Counted from the stretch's first letter, positions 45,376-56,421 are shown. The stretch is 64,000 nucleotides of DNA from Ophiura sarsii (GCA_035610835.1 CM069446.1:5086075-5150074); one strand, 5' to 3'. A program made the numbers and translations. Notes: generated by a model from the letters alone, not told the origin.

Positions 45376-46394
45376 TACAAGCGTCTAGCGAACGACCTTG
45401 GTAGCACGCCAATCAAATGCTTCAGCTATTGTGTCTTCAACACAATAGATCCAGTGATCGATGCAATATCGACTTTTCCCCAATCGACTTTTCCCCAATG
45501 GAAGATTGATGATGCATCCACACACACACGGTCGGCCAAAAAGCTCAGAATCGATCACCGATTCTGTTGCGCAGGCGCATAAATAACACTAGGTCCCTGG
45601 CTGTTTTGTGTCGTCAATTAATATACAGGGCTACAAATGAATAAGATAACCAGCAAAAATAACTTTTACTCGTAGTTTTCTGGCCTAGACTTGTGATTTA
45701 AAAAAATCTAAAATCTAAAAATGGACCTCGGTAGACATTAATTACAAAACCTAGTTATAAGATTATTTTATTTTTGTTTTTGTTTTGCTTTATCATGTTG
45801 ACTCTGTCATTAATTAAACAGGACTCTGACTTACCAGTCAACTATTTAATAAATTATGTTTTCTGGGCACAGTGCTTGCATAGGCAATGAAGTTTGAACA
45901 AGACATTTTACTTATTTATTCTTTCACCCATCCATTACCTCATTGGTCAATCTTGAAAATAATATTCGTGTATTCTATTCCCTCTTTTAAAATTGGAATA
46001 TCAAACAGGGACATTTATTTTTATTTTTAAAGTCATAGATGTTTTATTAAACTAAAATCGAAAATAAAACACAAGTTCGTTTTATTATTTAAAACACAAG
46101 TTCGTTTTATTATCTAAAACACAAGTTCGTTTTATTATTTAATTAAGAAACAAACAATACAAACACTTTAATAATTTAACAATTTCCTTGCTCCAAACCT
46201 AAACCGATTTATGGGCCATGATATATCCACCCTGCCCTGAGCACTTGGCAAAGTACGCCGCCAGTATTGGAATTATCAATATTGCCGAGTGGCAAGTCGA
46301 TATTTACAGCGATCTGGATCTATTGTGTTGAAACACACAATAGCTGAAGCATTTGATTGGCGTGCTACCAAGGTCGTTCGCTAGACGCTTGTAG
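45376..46394. mobile_element. Nested TIR element inside the giant element's right TIR
   Basis: TIRs TACAAGCGTCTAGCGAACGA and complement continue for about 75 bp through AGCTATTGTGT. It interrupts the phrase GATTA|ATTGAGTCAGG of the outer TIR. GATTA appears on both sides as a probable short duplication. Confidence 0.85.
46066..46140. repeat. Three-copy tandem repeat, unit about 28 bp
   Basis: Unit AAAACACAAGTTCGTTTTAT repeated three times inside the nested element. Confidence 0.9.
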
Positions 46395-47121
46395 ATTAAT
46401 TGAGTCAGGTTACGGAAGAACCCTTTGGAATACAACTCTTTTTAAATTTAAGGATGACCTTTCATGTAGAAAGAATAGAAAACTTTCGAGTTGAAAATGT
46501 AAATAAATTACTAAAGACTTAATTAAGATGCAATTCCAACTTATTGATTGTGTGTTTCAAATGTATTACACAAAACAATTCGAATAGACCTACATTGCTA
46601 CAAATTGTACAATTACAAGTATAAATAAGCTTACTCACCCCCACACCATGCACACGCATGTATTGTATTTACGTCACCGCTACTCCACCATCCCTTTTTC
46701 AGAATCCCACGTTGTTACTTTGACTCTTTAATGTGTAATTAGCAGCCTTCCATTGTGAAACATACCGTATCAATCACAGTATTCATATTTAAATGATCAG
46801 TAAACACAAGGAAATTCCAAAATAATAACCTTTTTCCGGAAAATCATTCTCAACATATTCTCATAAATTGAGCATTTCCTTTTTTCCCGTACTATTTTTG
46901 TTTACATGATTGCCGGTTTATTTTCATTTATTTATAATCGATCCTCAATTCATAGTCAATAAATCCCTGGTTCAGTGTAGATTCTGTGTAACCATACTGG
47001 GGGCGCAATCGGATCTGGTGGTCCCTAGGTGCTATAGCCTAGGCACCATTCAAAATGATGTATTTAATATTTATTCATTTTATTTATATATTCGGACACT
47101 TTTGGAACACTTTTATACATA

Positions 47122-48035
47122 TGGGCGATTCCATGAAAATGTGACGGAGCAAAAAAACCTGAAAATTGCTCCAAAAGATTTATTTTTACCTCTATGTTGT
47201 TCAAAGCTCATGCAAAGGTTCAGGAAAAAATTGTTACAACATTTGGCTAATGTTTACTATGAAAAAATTCTACTTTTCTTACCCCAAAAACGTGTTACCG
47301 GAGCAACACTTTGTTGAAAATATTTACTTTATTGATTTGGTTTTAATTTACGCCACTTATAATTTTAATTCTACTAGTTAGGCCCTATTTAAAAATAGTA
47401 AACAATTAGATAAATTCATAACCACCACTCTACAATAGGCCATCAAAATGTCGTAACGCGTGTTACCAAACTCATATTCAGGAAAACGTGCTAAAACCTC
47501 AATTTTTCAAGTGTTATTAATCACTATATGGTTAATATGTTAGTTCAATTGCCAAAGTCAAAATCAATTTTAATTTAGAAATATAATAGAGAATCTAAGG
47601 CTAGTAAATTATGGCTGGACAAAGTGTAACGCGTGTTACCGTAACACGTGTTACCGACTATTTTGCATTTTCCAAAAAAGTGAGAACTTATAATTCTTGT
47701 TATTATTCTAGTTTTACAAACCTTATAAAGGTACTTGCTTACAGTTAGTGACCAATTGATTGTAGGTTGGTTAGTTGAAATACCAAGCAAAACAAAGTTG
47801 GGATTTATTTTAGTGCGTCTTTTTTCGTAACGCGTGTTACCGATATTCGGAGCGGTCTTACATTAACATGAGCTAATATTTCATATTGGTGTTAGCATGA
47901 GGATCTAGCCCTAAGTCTTGGGTATTACAATACAAAAGATGAAAACTTCATTCAAATTACTTTTACAGTTATAGAGTGGAGAATAAAGAATGGCGCGAGG
48001 CTTTAATGTAACTCGTGTTACCGTGGAATCGCCCA
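47122..48035. mobile_element. TA-flanked element with palindromic GTAACRCGTGTTAC motifs
   Basis: Ends TGGGCGATTCCA and TGGAATCGCCCA with TA on both sides (47120-47121 and 48036-48037). CGTGTTACC occurs at 47291, 47459, 47632, 47647, 47833 and 48014. Several copies extend to the 14-bp palindrome GTAACACGTGTTAC or one-mismatch forms. The AT-rich remainder shows no transposase. Confidence 0.82.
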
Positions 48036-48266
48036 TATATTTACCTAAACGTCCATGCAAGTTTTAAATATGATTTGCAAAACACATCAATTACATGAAG
48101 TATTTTAGTGAAAATCATCACTGGCAGTAAGAACATCATTTGAAAGACCTAGCATTAAACCAAGGAGTTATCATAATGAATATAATAACTCCTTGATAAA
48201 ACACACTTTTATTGTTAGATTACCCGATATAAAGATTCTTTTCTAAATTATGGAGCAATAGGCCTA

Positions 48267-48410
48267 GGGGAAGGTGGGGTAATGGCGGACACATAAAAGG
48301 TAGAACCTTCACAGTGCTTTGTGTTTACATGGTTTTGATTGTTATATGACGTAGTATATGTGTGTTATACCTCTCTAACAAAATGTGTCCGCCATTACCC
48401 CACCTTCCCC
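48267..48410. mobile_element. Short TA-flanked MITE (144 bp)
   Basis: TIRs GGGGAAGGTGGGGTAATGGC then GGACACAT and complement, with TA at 48265-48266 and 48411-48412. Confidence 0.9.
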
Positions 48411-48678
48411 TATAGTTGATTTTTAAGCTTGCGATATTCATCAACTCTGATATGACTTAAATTTAAAATAAAAAACCTTTAAGAGGGAAGTGTTAGGACG
48501 AAGGAAATACTTATTATTATGTGGGAGAATTATGTTTGTGTCCATGCATAACTATAATGTGCATGCTAATTCGATTTCCAGAGTATTGTCATTAGAGTAG
48601 TAATGTGCTTTATCCGATGTATTATGTCAGCAATACGGATTAAGTTTTCTCGAGTAAATTTAATGGACACGTATTATA

Positions 48679-49148
48679 AACTGCTCACAAAAAGTATCGT
48701 AACACTTAGAAATGATCCAATATATAACGGCTCGAAAGGGTATGCATTAATCGAAGCAAATAACCAAGTGCATAATTTTGTTCTGCGTATTTTGACACCT
48801 CGATCGATGAGATACGATGTTGCGGAGCGGAGTTATTGTCATTTCAATGGTCGTGGGTCCAGTTTCAAAAGTGACAATCACCCTATAGAAAGAGGTTTTC
48901 ATTACTGTTTAGAATGATCAGATTCGTGATTTTCAATAGGGATGAGTGTCACCTTGGAAACTGGACCCACGATCATTGAAATGACAATAACTCCGCTCCG
49001 CAACATCGTATCTCAACGATTGAGGTGTCAAAATACGCAGAACAAAATTATGCACTTGGTTATTTGCTTCGATTAATGCATACCTTTTCGAGCCGTTATA
49101 TATATATTGGATCATTTCTAAGTGTTACGATACTTTTTGTGAGCAGTT
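48679..49148. mobile_element. Near-perfect foldback MITE (470 bp)
   Basis: Both arms of about 215 bp are complementary from AACTGCTCACAAAAAGTATC to a short centre near 48915. TA flanks at 48677-48678 and 49149-49150. Each arm is open for about 60 codons in the same inward frame, which simply mirrors the duplication. Confidence 0.9.
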
Positions 49149-49150
49149 TA

Positions 49151-50600
49151 TGAGGCCGCCATTGCGAGTGGCTTCACTGTACAACAGCATAGGGATATTA
49201 TTAAATAACTTAGTGAAGTGTTCATTATTCTTTTTAAAAGCTTTTTATAAAGAAATGCCTAATGTTTCTTGACGTGTTTCTTCGGTGGCTCATTAGCTTT
49301 TTAAAAGCGGTAGGCCTATTATTTTATTGACTGGTGACGAATGATTGAAAAAGCTGACATATTGGTACGTATAGTTATTCGTGGATTGGGAACCAACCAA
49401 GACCGTCAAGCAGATTAGTTCACTTTCTGTAGGAGCAATGCACTCGATGTGTTATACTACCGCGACAAAATGCCGGTGGAGTCGTTGGTAAAAATCATTT
49501 TGCGATATCGATGGATCGAATAAATCAAAGAAAATTATGACAAATTTGCGCAGTAATTTGTTTCCAGTAGTACACACATATGAACCATAATTTTGTGGGC
49601 ACTTTGAGTAGATTTGACCGGGGGGCAGGGTCAGAGGTCATGAGATCAAGGTCAGGTCAAAATTCAAGGTCAAGTCACCATTTAAAGTCATGTTCAAGCA
49701 AGTTCAATACTACCCCTCAGAAATCGATGGTAAACGGTTAAGTTGATATCAACGTGTATAATATAATAACGAAATCTCTTTTTTTTCGTAATAAAATCGT
49801 TTCGTCTAGTCCGACTAACGCAAATGTTTGCTGATCAATGAGTTTTCCCCCAACAAGTTATTTTTAGCTAGCCATCAGTATTGTAATTTTTGATGTATCT
49901 GCATTGTGTAATAAGACACGACATTACATAAGAATAGCGGCGATAGGACAAGTGTTCAAATAGTTTACAACCTTCTTTATTATTATTCACATACTCTTCT
50001 TCGTGGCCTACATTCAATAAGTATACACACAATTGTATAAGCATTAAAAACTACAACAAAAGTACAAATCAACTGAGGTTTTTACATTTTCTATTACATG
50101 AAATTAAAACTACAGTACTACAAGCATTAAAGACGGTGATTCCTACAGTAAAACTGTATTATTATCATATTATGTAACAGTTATAATGAGGTAGGCCTAG
50201 GTGGTTTTTTCACACACTGGCTTAATCATCATCATCTTCCATTCCTTTTTCATATCATCATAGAGGAAAAGACCATCAAATTTGCTTCGATATTTTGCTA
50301 TTACTCTTGTGTATTATATCCATACCTCTGTTTATTTTCTCATCGAAAATCACTCATAATATCCTGGTGAGTTTCATCGTCTTTCAGATGTAGGCCTACA
50401 TTGCTCCACAGAAACATCGTGTATCTGTTGAACATGTTGTTCAAGAGCATGAAGAGCGCACAGAGTGTTCATGCTTTTTCAGTTGCTTCCTTCATCCATA
50501 TCCTGGTTGATGTACAGTAATTGTCATATTTCTCATTCTGAATCTCACAAGTCTCTTAAATGAATACGGCACCACTCTTATACGTAGCATTTCTTCAAAT
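49151..50600. other. No supported gene
   Basis: AT-rich sequence with a short AAGGTCA-type cluster at 49635-49695. No TIR pair and no ORF of interest. Confidence 0.4.
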
Positions 50601-50604
50601 TAAT

Positions 50605-50800
50605 CATCCGGAGGACATCTCTCCATCGATCGTATCAACCCTTCTGCTTCTTCACTGTCGGAATATGAAGCCTCCGAATCATCAGGAGTTTCGTCTTCAT
50701 AACTTGATTCTCTGAGTCCAGGTTATGAGCTTGAGATTCGTCTATTTCACTATCGTCCGATTGTTCCGCATCCTCTTCAGCATGTATCACAGTCTCGTGT
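50605..50800 (-). pseudogene. Possible coding relic: acidic Asp/Glu/Ser-rich segment
   Basis: On the minus strand, two frames with one shift near 50690 give acidic peptides (EEDAEQSDDSEIDESQ, then EDETPDDSEASYSDSEEAEG). This resembles the acidic region of a transposase or nuclear protein. No family was recognised. It ends where the plus-strand retrotransposon begins. Confidence 0.3.
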
Positions 50801-50849
50801 CCCTTTAGATCATAATTTCCGCCCAAAACTTCGACCAGACTGCATGCAG

Positions 50850-51776
50850 TTATTTTCTTGGACCTGTCCAAAGCTTTCGATACCATCAATCACAATATAC
50901 TAATCTCTAAATTAGAACACTAAGGTATACGAGGCAATGCTCTCAAATGGTTCAGACACTACCTCACAGATAGACATCAATTTGTTTACGTCCACTCCAC
51001 AAAATCATCGCTTCAGCAACTAACATGTGGGGTTCCACAAGGTTCCATTCTCGGCCCTCTCCTTTTTCTACTCTACATCAACGACATTACGCACGTCAGC
51101 ACCGCTCTTTCGTACATCATCTTCGCAGATGACACAAACCTACTTCTGTCACACCCAGATTACCATGAACTTCAGAACATCACTAACAACGAACTGTCTA
51201 AACTATCTAACTGGCTCAAAGCTGATAAACTGTCCTTAAATATTAAAAAAACTAACTTCATGACTTTTTCACGCGGCAAACACAAACATCACAATATTAA
51301 CATTCTCATCGATGACCAGCCTATTCTCCAAGTGGACACCACGAAATGTCTAGGTACCACAATTGACAGCAAGCTAAAGTGGACTGCTCATGTCAACAAC
51401 GTTCGTGTCAAGGTTGCTCGACCAGTAGGCGTTTTAAATAAACTCAAGCTCTTCCTTCCTAGTAACACACTCAAAACACTCTACAACTCACTCATTTTGC
51501 CTCACCTGTCATACTGTAATATTGTCTGGGGCAATTCTGGCTCGTCTCGTCTTCATTCTCTTCAGATTCTCCAGAAAAGAGCAATTCGAAGCATTTCCTT
51601 GGCTAGATATATACAGAGCGCATACTAAACCACTTTTCAAGAAACACCTGTTCCTAACCCTTAACGACATTAACACTTTCCAAACAAAACTTTTCATGTT
51701 TAAATACACAACAAATGCACTTCCACCGGTTTTCAATGATTACTTTTCACGCATCAGCAGTCTTCACATCCACAAC

Positions 51777-51809
<33 letters not shown>

Positions 51810-51999
51810 ACTAACAACTTTCGCCTACCCATTGACCACACAACTCTTATCTCCAGACGGTCAATGCGTTACTTTGGACCCTCTACTTGGAATGCTACTC
51901 TGTCCACCATACGTAATTCAAACTCCACAAACGTCTTCAAGCGCATGCTCAGAGATCATCTTATCTCAGCGTACTATAGTCCGTTCGCAACTTTTTGTT
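50850..51999 (+). pseudogene. Reverse transcriptase pseudogene
   Basis: Coding part of the retrotransposon above. Frame 1 runs from about 50855 to 51627 with one premature stop (TAA in the LEH/GIRG segment). The reading then shifts to the frame that includes FKRMLRDHLISAYYSPF and stops at about 51999. The catalytic FADD box and the fingers/palm motifs remain recognisable, but the breaks mean it cannot make a full product. Confidence 0.85.
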
Positions 52000-52184
52000 G
52001 AGTTGTTTTACACTACTTTTGTTCCTAGTTTATATTACTTTTTCCTTTGATACTATTTTCATCTTACTCTTTTCATGCTACTTCTCTTTTTCGGTTTCAC
52101 TTTGGTTTCGATCACTTAGGTTGCTTGAGCAACCAGTTTGTCCATATTTATTTTGCTGTCTTGAGCAATGTATGTGTGTCTGAC

Positions 52185-52247
52185 TGTCTGACTGTCTCTC
52201 TGTCTGTCTGTCTGTCTTTGTGTCTCTCATGTCTGTCTGTCTGTCTC
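52185..52247. repeat. (CTGT)n microsatellite, split by the Harbinger insertion
   Basis: GTCT/CTGT units run up to 52247 and resume after 52849, so the insertion landed in the repeat. Confidence 0.85.
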
Positions 52248-52250
52248 TAA

Positions 52251-52845
52251 GGGCGTGTTCACACTATAGCTAGTTTTCTCCACGACCCGGGTCGGACCCG
52301 GGTCTAACCCGGGTTTAAGTCTAGTGTGAACAGAAAAATAGGCTCAAAAAACCGACCCGGGTCGAAAATTACAACCCTGCGAAAGTGAAGGGTAGAACCC
52401 GGGTTCAACCCGGGTTCTACCCGGGTCGACTGTAGTGTGAACAGAAATCGCTGTTCGACCCGGGTTGCCGGAAGTAGCTAACCTGACTGCTAACCTCTGA
52501 CCGTAGTTGTTTACGTCAGTTTTCAGCTTTGCTTCGCACGATCTCGTCTGCTTCTGGTTCTGGTTGAAATCTTTATAAAATTTGTCAAAATGGCAAATAA
52601 ATGGAGTCAAATTGAAACGGAAGCCATGATGGAACTCTGGGCGAATGAGACCGTGCAAAGTAGTTTGAACTCAATGATCCACAATAAGGATATTTACGCC
52701 AATATATCACGCCAGATGGAGGCAATGGGTTTCAATTTCAACACATACATAGCGCTAGTGTGAACAGAAAATGAAATATCGATCAACCCGGGTTCGACCC
52801 GGGTCCGACCCGGGTTGAGGAAAAAGCTATAGTGTGAACACGCCC
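52251..52845. mobile_element. Harbinger-like nonautonomous element with GACCCGGGT repeats
   Basis: TIRs GGGCGTGTTCACACTATAGC and complement, TSD TAA (52248-52250 and 52846-52848). Both subterminal regions carry many ACCCGGGT words, about ten on the left and three on the right. The interior keeps the start of a Myb/SANT-like ORF. The TSD and the accessory protein both point to PIF/Harbinger. Confidence 0.92.
52590..52763 (+). pseudogene. Truncated Myb/SANT-like Harbinger accessory protein
   Basis: A 57-codon frame starting ATG GCA AAT. It has the tryptophan-spaced helix pattern KWSQIETEAMMELWANETVQ and then NKDIYANISRQMEAMGFNF, typical of the Myb/SANT-like domain of trihelix proteins and the second protein of Harbinger transposons. 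It stops in the right subterminal region (GTG TGA), so the element is internally deleted after the first helices. The domain call is by eye. Confidence 0.7.
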
Positions 52846-53494
52846 TAAGTCTGTCTGTATGCACACCAACCAAGTTTTAAAAAGATTACTTTATACTTTC
52901 ATAATATTTATATAATCTCCCTATTATATTGATTTATCCTTGTAACATAATTGCTTATTTGTATTATCTCATCCATTACCATTTTTCCAAAGGGGTCGTT
53001 GACACGTGTAAGCTCTTCGTGAGTTTTTTTTCAACGACGCCTTGCATATATGCTATTGTTTTGTATATTTTTTTGCTCTGACTTTGTATTGATATGTTGT
53101 ATATGCGAAATAAATAAACCTGAAATAAATAAACCTGTAAACCTGTACATTTTAATTATAAAGCGGACAGTCAAACAGCCGTGTCAGTTCTTGGGAACCA
53201 ATTCTTCTTGTCTTGTTCGTACTGGTCATCTTTACAGCTTTAACCAGATCGTCGAGTTGTTCTGCGGATAAGGCTATTTTAATACGCGGCAGAATCGGTA
53301 TCCATTGGCACACTTTACTAGCAGTCTGACCGATATGTTTTTGAGGTGATAGGTTTCTTTGTGACAAAAGAGTAAAATAAAAAGGAAAAAAATAAGGAGG
53401 AAAAGGAGGAGGAGGAAGAGTAAGGAGCATGAGCATAGACGGTAAGCGGGAGGGGAGGGGTGGCGCTCACACCCACACAATTTTCACGGTGGGG

Positions 53495-53529
53495 ACGACG
53501 CCTCCCCCCCCCCCCCCCCCCCCCCCCCC
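53495..53529. repeat. Poly-C tract
   Basis: About 30 C, creating spurious proline or glycine runs in overlapping frames. Confidence 0.9.
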
Positions 53530-53559
53530 TCGAGCTTAACCACATGGTTTCAGTCAACA

Positions 53560-54900
53560 ACGTTTACTTGGCCATTTTAGTTAAAAAGCTATTGTTTTCG
53601 CGCTTCGAGCGAATTAGTTGCAATTTTCCAAGTTATGTATAAAACAAGATGGCTTATTAATTAGGAACGTTTTTCTGGACAATTTTAGTTTTTAAAAAAC
53701 TGACAGTTTTTACGGGCCATATTCAAAAGTATGTCAACTGGAAGAGACATACTTTTCATTTTTGATTGTCAGTTTATTTCAGTTGGGAATTTAACCAGCT
53801 CAAGTATGTTATTTGAATAAGCACCCATTGTACTTCAACTGCAAACCAAAAAAACAAACAATAATGATGAAGTAAGTTGCCGTAGCAACACATTTTTGTG
53901 TGCGAGGGACGGAATTTCTCTGTAATTTTGCGAGGGACGGAATTTTACACTTTTAATGGTCTGCTTTTCCAGTTACACTGATTAGACAAATTAATGATAT
54001 TATTTGAACAAGTAGCCAATACACTTCAACAACAAAGACAAACAAAATAGCTAGGATGAATTGTGTTTCTGTAGCAACACATTATTTAAACTGCGAGGGA
54101 CGGAATTTTTTATGTAGTCGATTCCGTCCCTCGCATGGACAAAATGTGTTGCTATGGCAACTTGCTTAACCGTGGCTACGTTTTTTTTCTTGCATGTTGT
54201 AGTGTATTGGTAGATCATTCATGCCATATACTTGAGGTATCTAATTTCCTAACTGGGATATCAGGATAATTAAAAATATCACTCAAATTCCGTCTCTCGC
54301 AAAAACGATGGTTTTGGATATGGCCCTAACCCGTTTCACGCGAATTAGTTTCCATGTTAAATTATTCAAGCTTAAAACAGGATGGCTACAAAACGGTTTA
54401 AAATAGCCAATTTTTGCGCGCTCCGCGCGATATCTTCAATGTTTATTATTCAAGCTTATCAACATATTTCAAGAACGTTTTCTGGACAATTCATTTAGAA
54501 AACTATACATTTTTGCGCGTTTCGAGCGAAATAAATGGCTTCAGGAACGTTTTTTCTAGACCTCTTTAGTGTCAAATAGCAATTTTGTTTGCGCTTCGCG
54601 CGAATAAGTTTCAATGTTTAATTATTCACGCTTAATAAGATGGTTTCAGGAACGTTCTTTTGACCATTTTTTTTAAATATAGCCAATTTTCAAGACCGTT
54701 TTAGTGTTAAAATATCCAATTTCGGAGCGCTATGCGCGAATTAGTTTCGATGTTTTATTATTCAAGCATGGCTTCAGGAACGTTTTTCTAGACGTTTTTA
54801 GCGCTACAATCGCGCGTGCGCGAGTTATAGGCTTAAGCTTAACAACATGGTTTAAGGAACGTTTTCTGTACCATTTAGAAGTTAAAATAGTCAATTTGTG
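53560..54900. repeat. Degenerate minisatellite, unit about 130-150 bp
   Basis: Repeated phrases GCGCTTCGCGCGAATTAGTT, ATTATTCAAGCTTAA and GGAACGTTTTTCTGGAC recur about seven times with much divergence. The array is interrupted by the element at 53713-54326. Confidence 0.75.
53713..54326. mobile_element. TA-flanked element with GCGAGGGACGGAATTT motifs
   Basis: Ends GGGCCATATTCAAAA and TTTTGGATATGGCCC differ at one base, with TA at 53711-53712 and 54327-54328. The 16-bp motif occurs at 53902, 53930 and 54093 in plus orientation, and at 54120 and 54286 in minus orientation. No ORF. Confidence 0.8.
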
Positions 54901-55088
54901 CCTATATTATGTCTTTATTGAAAATTTGTTTTTATAAGCATCTTAAAGTTAATTTCATATAATAAAATATATCTCAAGAGAGCTTTCCTGAGCCTCTTAG
55001 AAAGCCTACAACCAAGCTTCCAGGGCTTCGCCCCTGGATCCTACACCTTGAGACGCTCCGCTCTGATTGGTCAATAAATTAATTCAGC

Positions 55089-55119
55089 ACCGTAAATTTT
55101 AATCCTGGATACGGCACTG
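55089..55119. repeat. Fragment of a hAT family B end
   Basis: CCGTAAATTTTAATCCTGGA then TACGGCACTG matches the right end of 35845-36189. The rest of the element is absent. Confidence 0.6.
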
Positions 55120-55228
55120 ATCGTCGAGCTGGTCTGAGAGACAGATAAAATGACGAAATTTTGAGTCCGAAAATGTCAAAGTTTGTTGTAATTAATAGTT
55201 CAATAGTTTATTAATAACATTATGCCAC

Positions 55229-55312
55229 TGTTATCGCGATCGTCCAATCTCTGTGGGGTGCTACTGTGATCCTGCCGTTTATAAACGGAAAACACGGGTT
55301 CGATTCCTGGGA
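55229..55312 (+). other. tRNA-like sequence
   Basis: CACGGGTTCGATTCCTGGGA is a good B-box/T-arm, and CCGTTTATAAACGG upstream folds as an anticodon-like hairpin. The D-arm is poor, so this is a pseudo-tRNA or SINE fragment at most. Confidence 0.35.
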
Positions 55313-55439
55313 TTTTCAAAACATAATGGTGACTTTAATGAAATCATTCTTGTCATTTCTTTGAAATACAATATGATGGCCCAGGTATTGACATACTTTA
55401 GTATTTAGTTGTTATTACTCAATTGATTGATTAAACGTG

Positions 55440-55662
55440 TATGTAATTACTAATTATTATTTTGTATTCATCTTTTTATTTACTTTTAATGTATACATTT
55501 ATTCATTTATGATCGTTAATTATGCATTCATTCATTTATATAAATAGGCATATATTTATTTATAATTTATTAATGTATTCGTATATTTATTTGATTTCAT
55601 GTTATTTAATTAATTAATATTTATTTGATTTCATGTTATTTATTTATTTAATTAATTAATAA

Positions 55663-55697
<35 letters not shown>

Positions 55698-55700
55698 CAA
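55440..55700. repeat. AT-rich low-complexity with (ATTG)n
   Basis: Degenerate TATTTATTTAATTAAT repeats end in six or seven GATT/ATTG units at about 55669-55697. Confidence 0.85.
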
Positions 55701-55984
55701 TTTTGTGTGCATGATTGTGGATGTATCTTAAAAGTTTTATAATAAATTGGTCTTTAATGTATCATTGAGTAAATTATACACAATTATTTACAATGAATTA
55801 CATGATAGAAATCTCCGATTGATCATCATACGCGTTATGTATATAATCATCCATCGGGCAAATCAGAAATTATCATTTAGTTACAGCATTAACTGTTAAT
55901 ATGCTTGAACTTACTCTTGGGTCTGGTTAGGTGTGAGATTTTGCGTAAATTATTCGCAAGTTACTAGCCTGGTAGCTTACCCCG

Positions 55985-56220
55985 GTTTGGTGATCTCAAC
56001 ATTCATCCGTGTGAGATAGGCGGCCCCTGGCGTGTGAACAAATGGTGCGGACGGCGGCACACGGTGAGGACACACTGTGGGTCGTTTCCCGTCCGTCGAA
56101 CACGTTCAGCAGATTTAGCCGGCCATCCGCGCCCGGCAGGAGATTTGAGCATTTTCAAAACTCCTGCTCCTGCCGGGTTAGTAAAAGCGGCGGCGAACGG
56201 TGAGAGCCCGGTATAAGGTC
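55985..56220. other. GC-rich island with 11-bp stem hairpin
   Basis: Sharp local rise in GC in AT-rich surroundings. CCCGGCAGGAG near 56132 and CTCCTGCCGGG near 56167 can pair around a 25-base loop. A 60-codon open frame crosses it but has no family resemblance. Possibly a repeat fragment or structured element. Confidence 0.35.
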
Positions 56221-56421
56221 AACTCTCATGAAAATAGTACAAATGAGATTTCAGAAGTTAAAAAAAAAAATGGTCTCCAATTTTATTTATTACACTATTT
56301 TTTAATAGTAGACATGTACTGGATACTAGATTTAAAATTTTGTGAACAACACTCATTGCATTTTTGTACAATATAACGTTGAATTTATATTATAATATCA
56401 CTTGTTTGCAGATTTTGTTCC

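Larger units (their letters stand above)
37844..46423. mobile_element. Giant (8.58 kb) long-TIR nonautonomous element
   Basis: Begins GGGTTCTTCCGTAGCCTGAC and ends with the complement (GTTACGGAAGAACCC). The TIR continues through repeated CTGACTCAAT(T) words to TTTTATCTGACA, and on the right side it is interrupted by the nested element 45376-46394. A perfect 9-bp direct repeat TTTGGAATA (37835-37843 and 46424-46432) is the TSD. The long TIR and the 9-bp TSD resemble Mutator-like elements. No transposase was seen. Internal features: a tRNA-like segment, inverted clusters of GTTTCATCCC words, and two large tandem repeat arrays. Confidence 0.85.
37569..46500. mobile_element. MITE family H, copy split by an 8.6-kb insertion
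   Basis: Left part 37569-37843 and right part from 46424 to about 46500 align with the two halves of the nested copy at 34978-35336 and join at the CAAACTTTGGAA site. Its right terminal repeat has decayed. It supplies the empty-site evidence for the giant element inside it. Confidence 0.82.
50850..53150 (+). mobile_element. 5'-truncated non-LTR retrotransposon (CR1/L2/Jockey-like)
   Basis: Contains the reverse transcriptase core in order: LDLSKAFDTINH, KWFRHYL, GVPQGSILGPLLF and FADDTNL. A C-terminal domain follows with SYCNIVWGN and STWNATL-type motifs. A tail ends in short AAATAAACCTG repeats (53107-53140), as in CR1/L2 elements. There is an in-frame stop near 50920, a frameshift near 51600, and a homopolymer-C insertion at 51778-51807 that encodes a proline run. 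The upstream half and any endonuclease domain are missing. It is interrupted by 52251-52845. Confidence 0.88.

Noticed and set aside
46910..47317. 135-codon plus-strand ORF
   Set aside because: It crosses the left boundary of the TA-flanked element at 47122, has skewed composition and shows no domain.
51715..52250. ORFs with proline runs and hydrophobic tails in the retrotransposon
   Set aside because: They arise from the homopolymer-C tract and the 3' UTR of the element in alternative frames.
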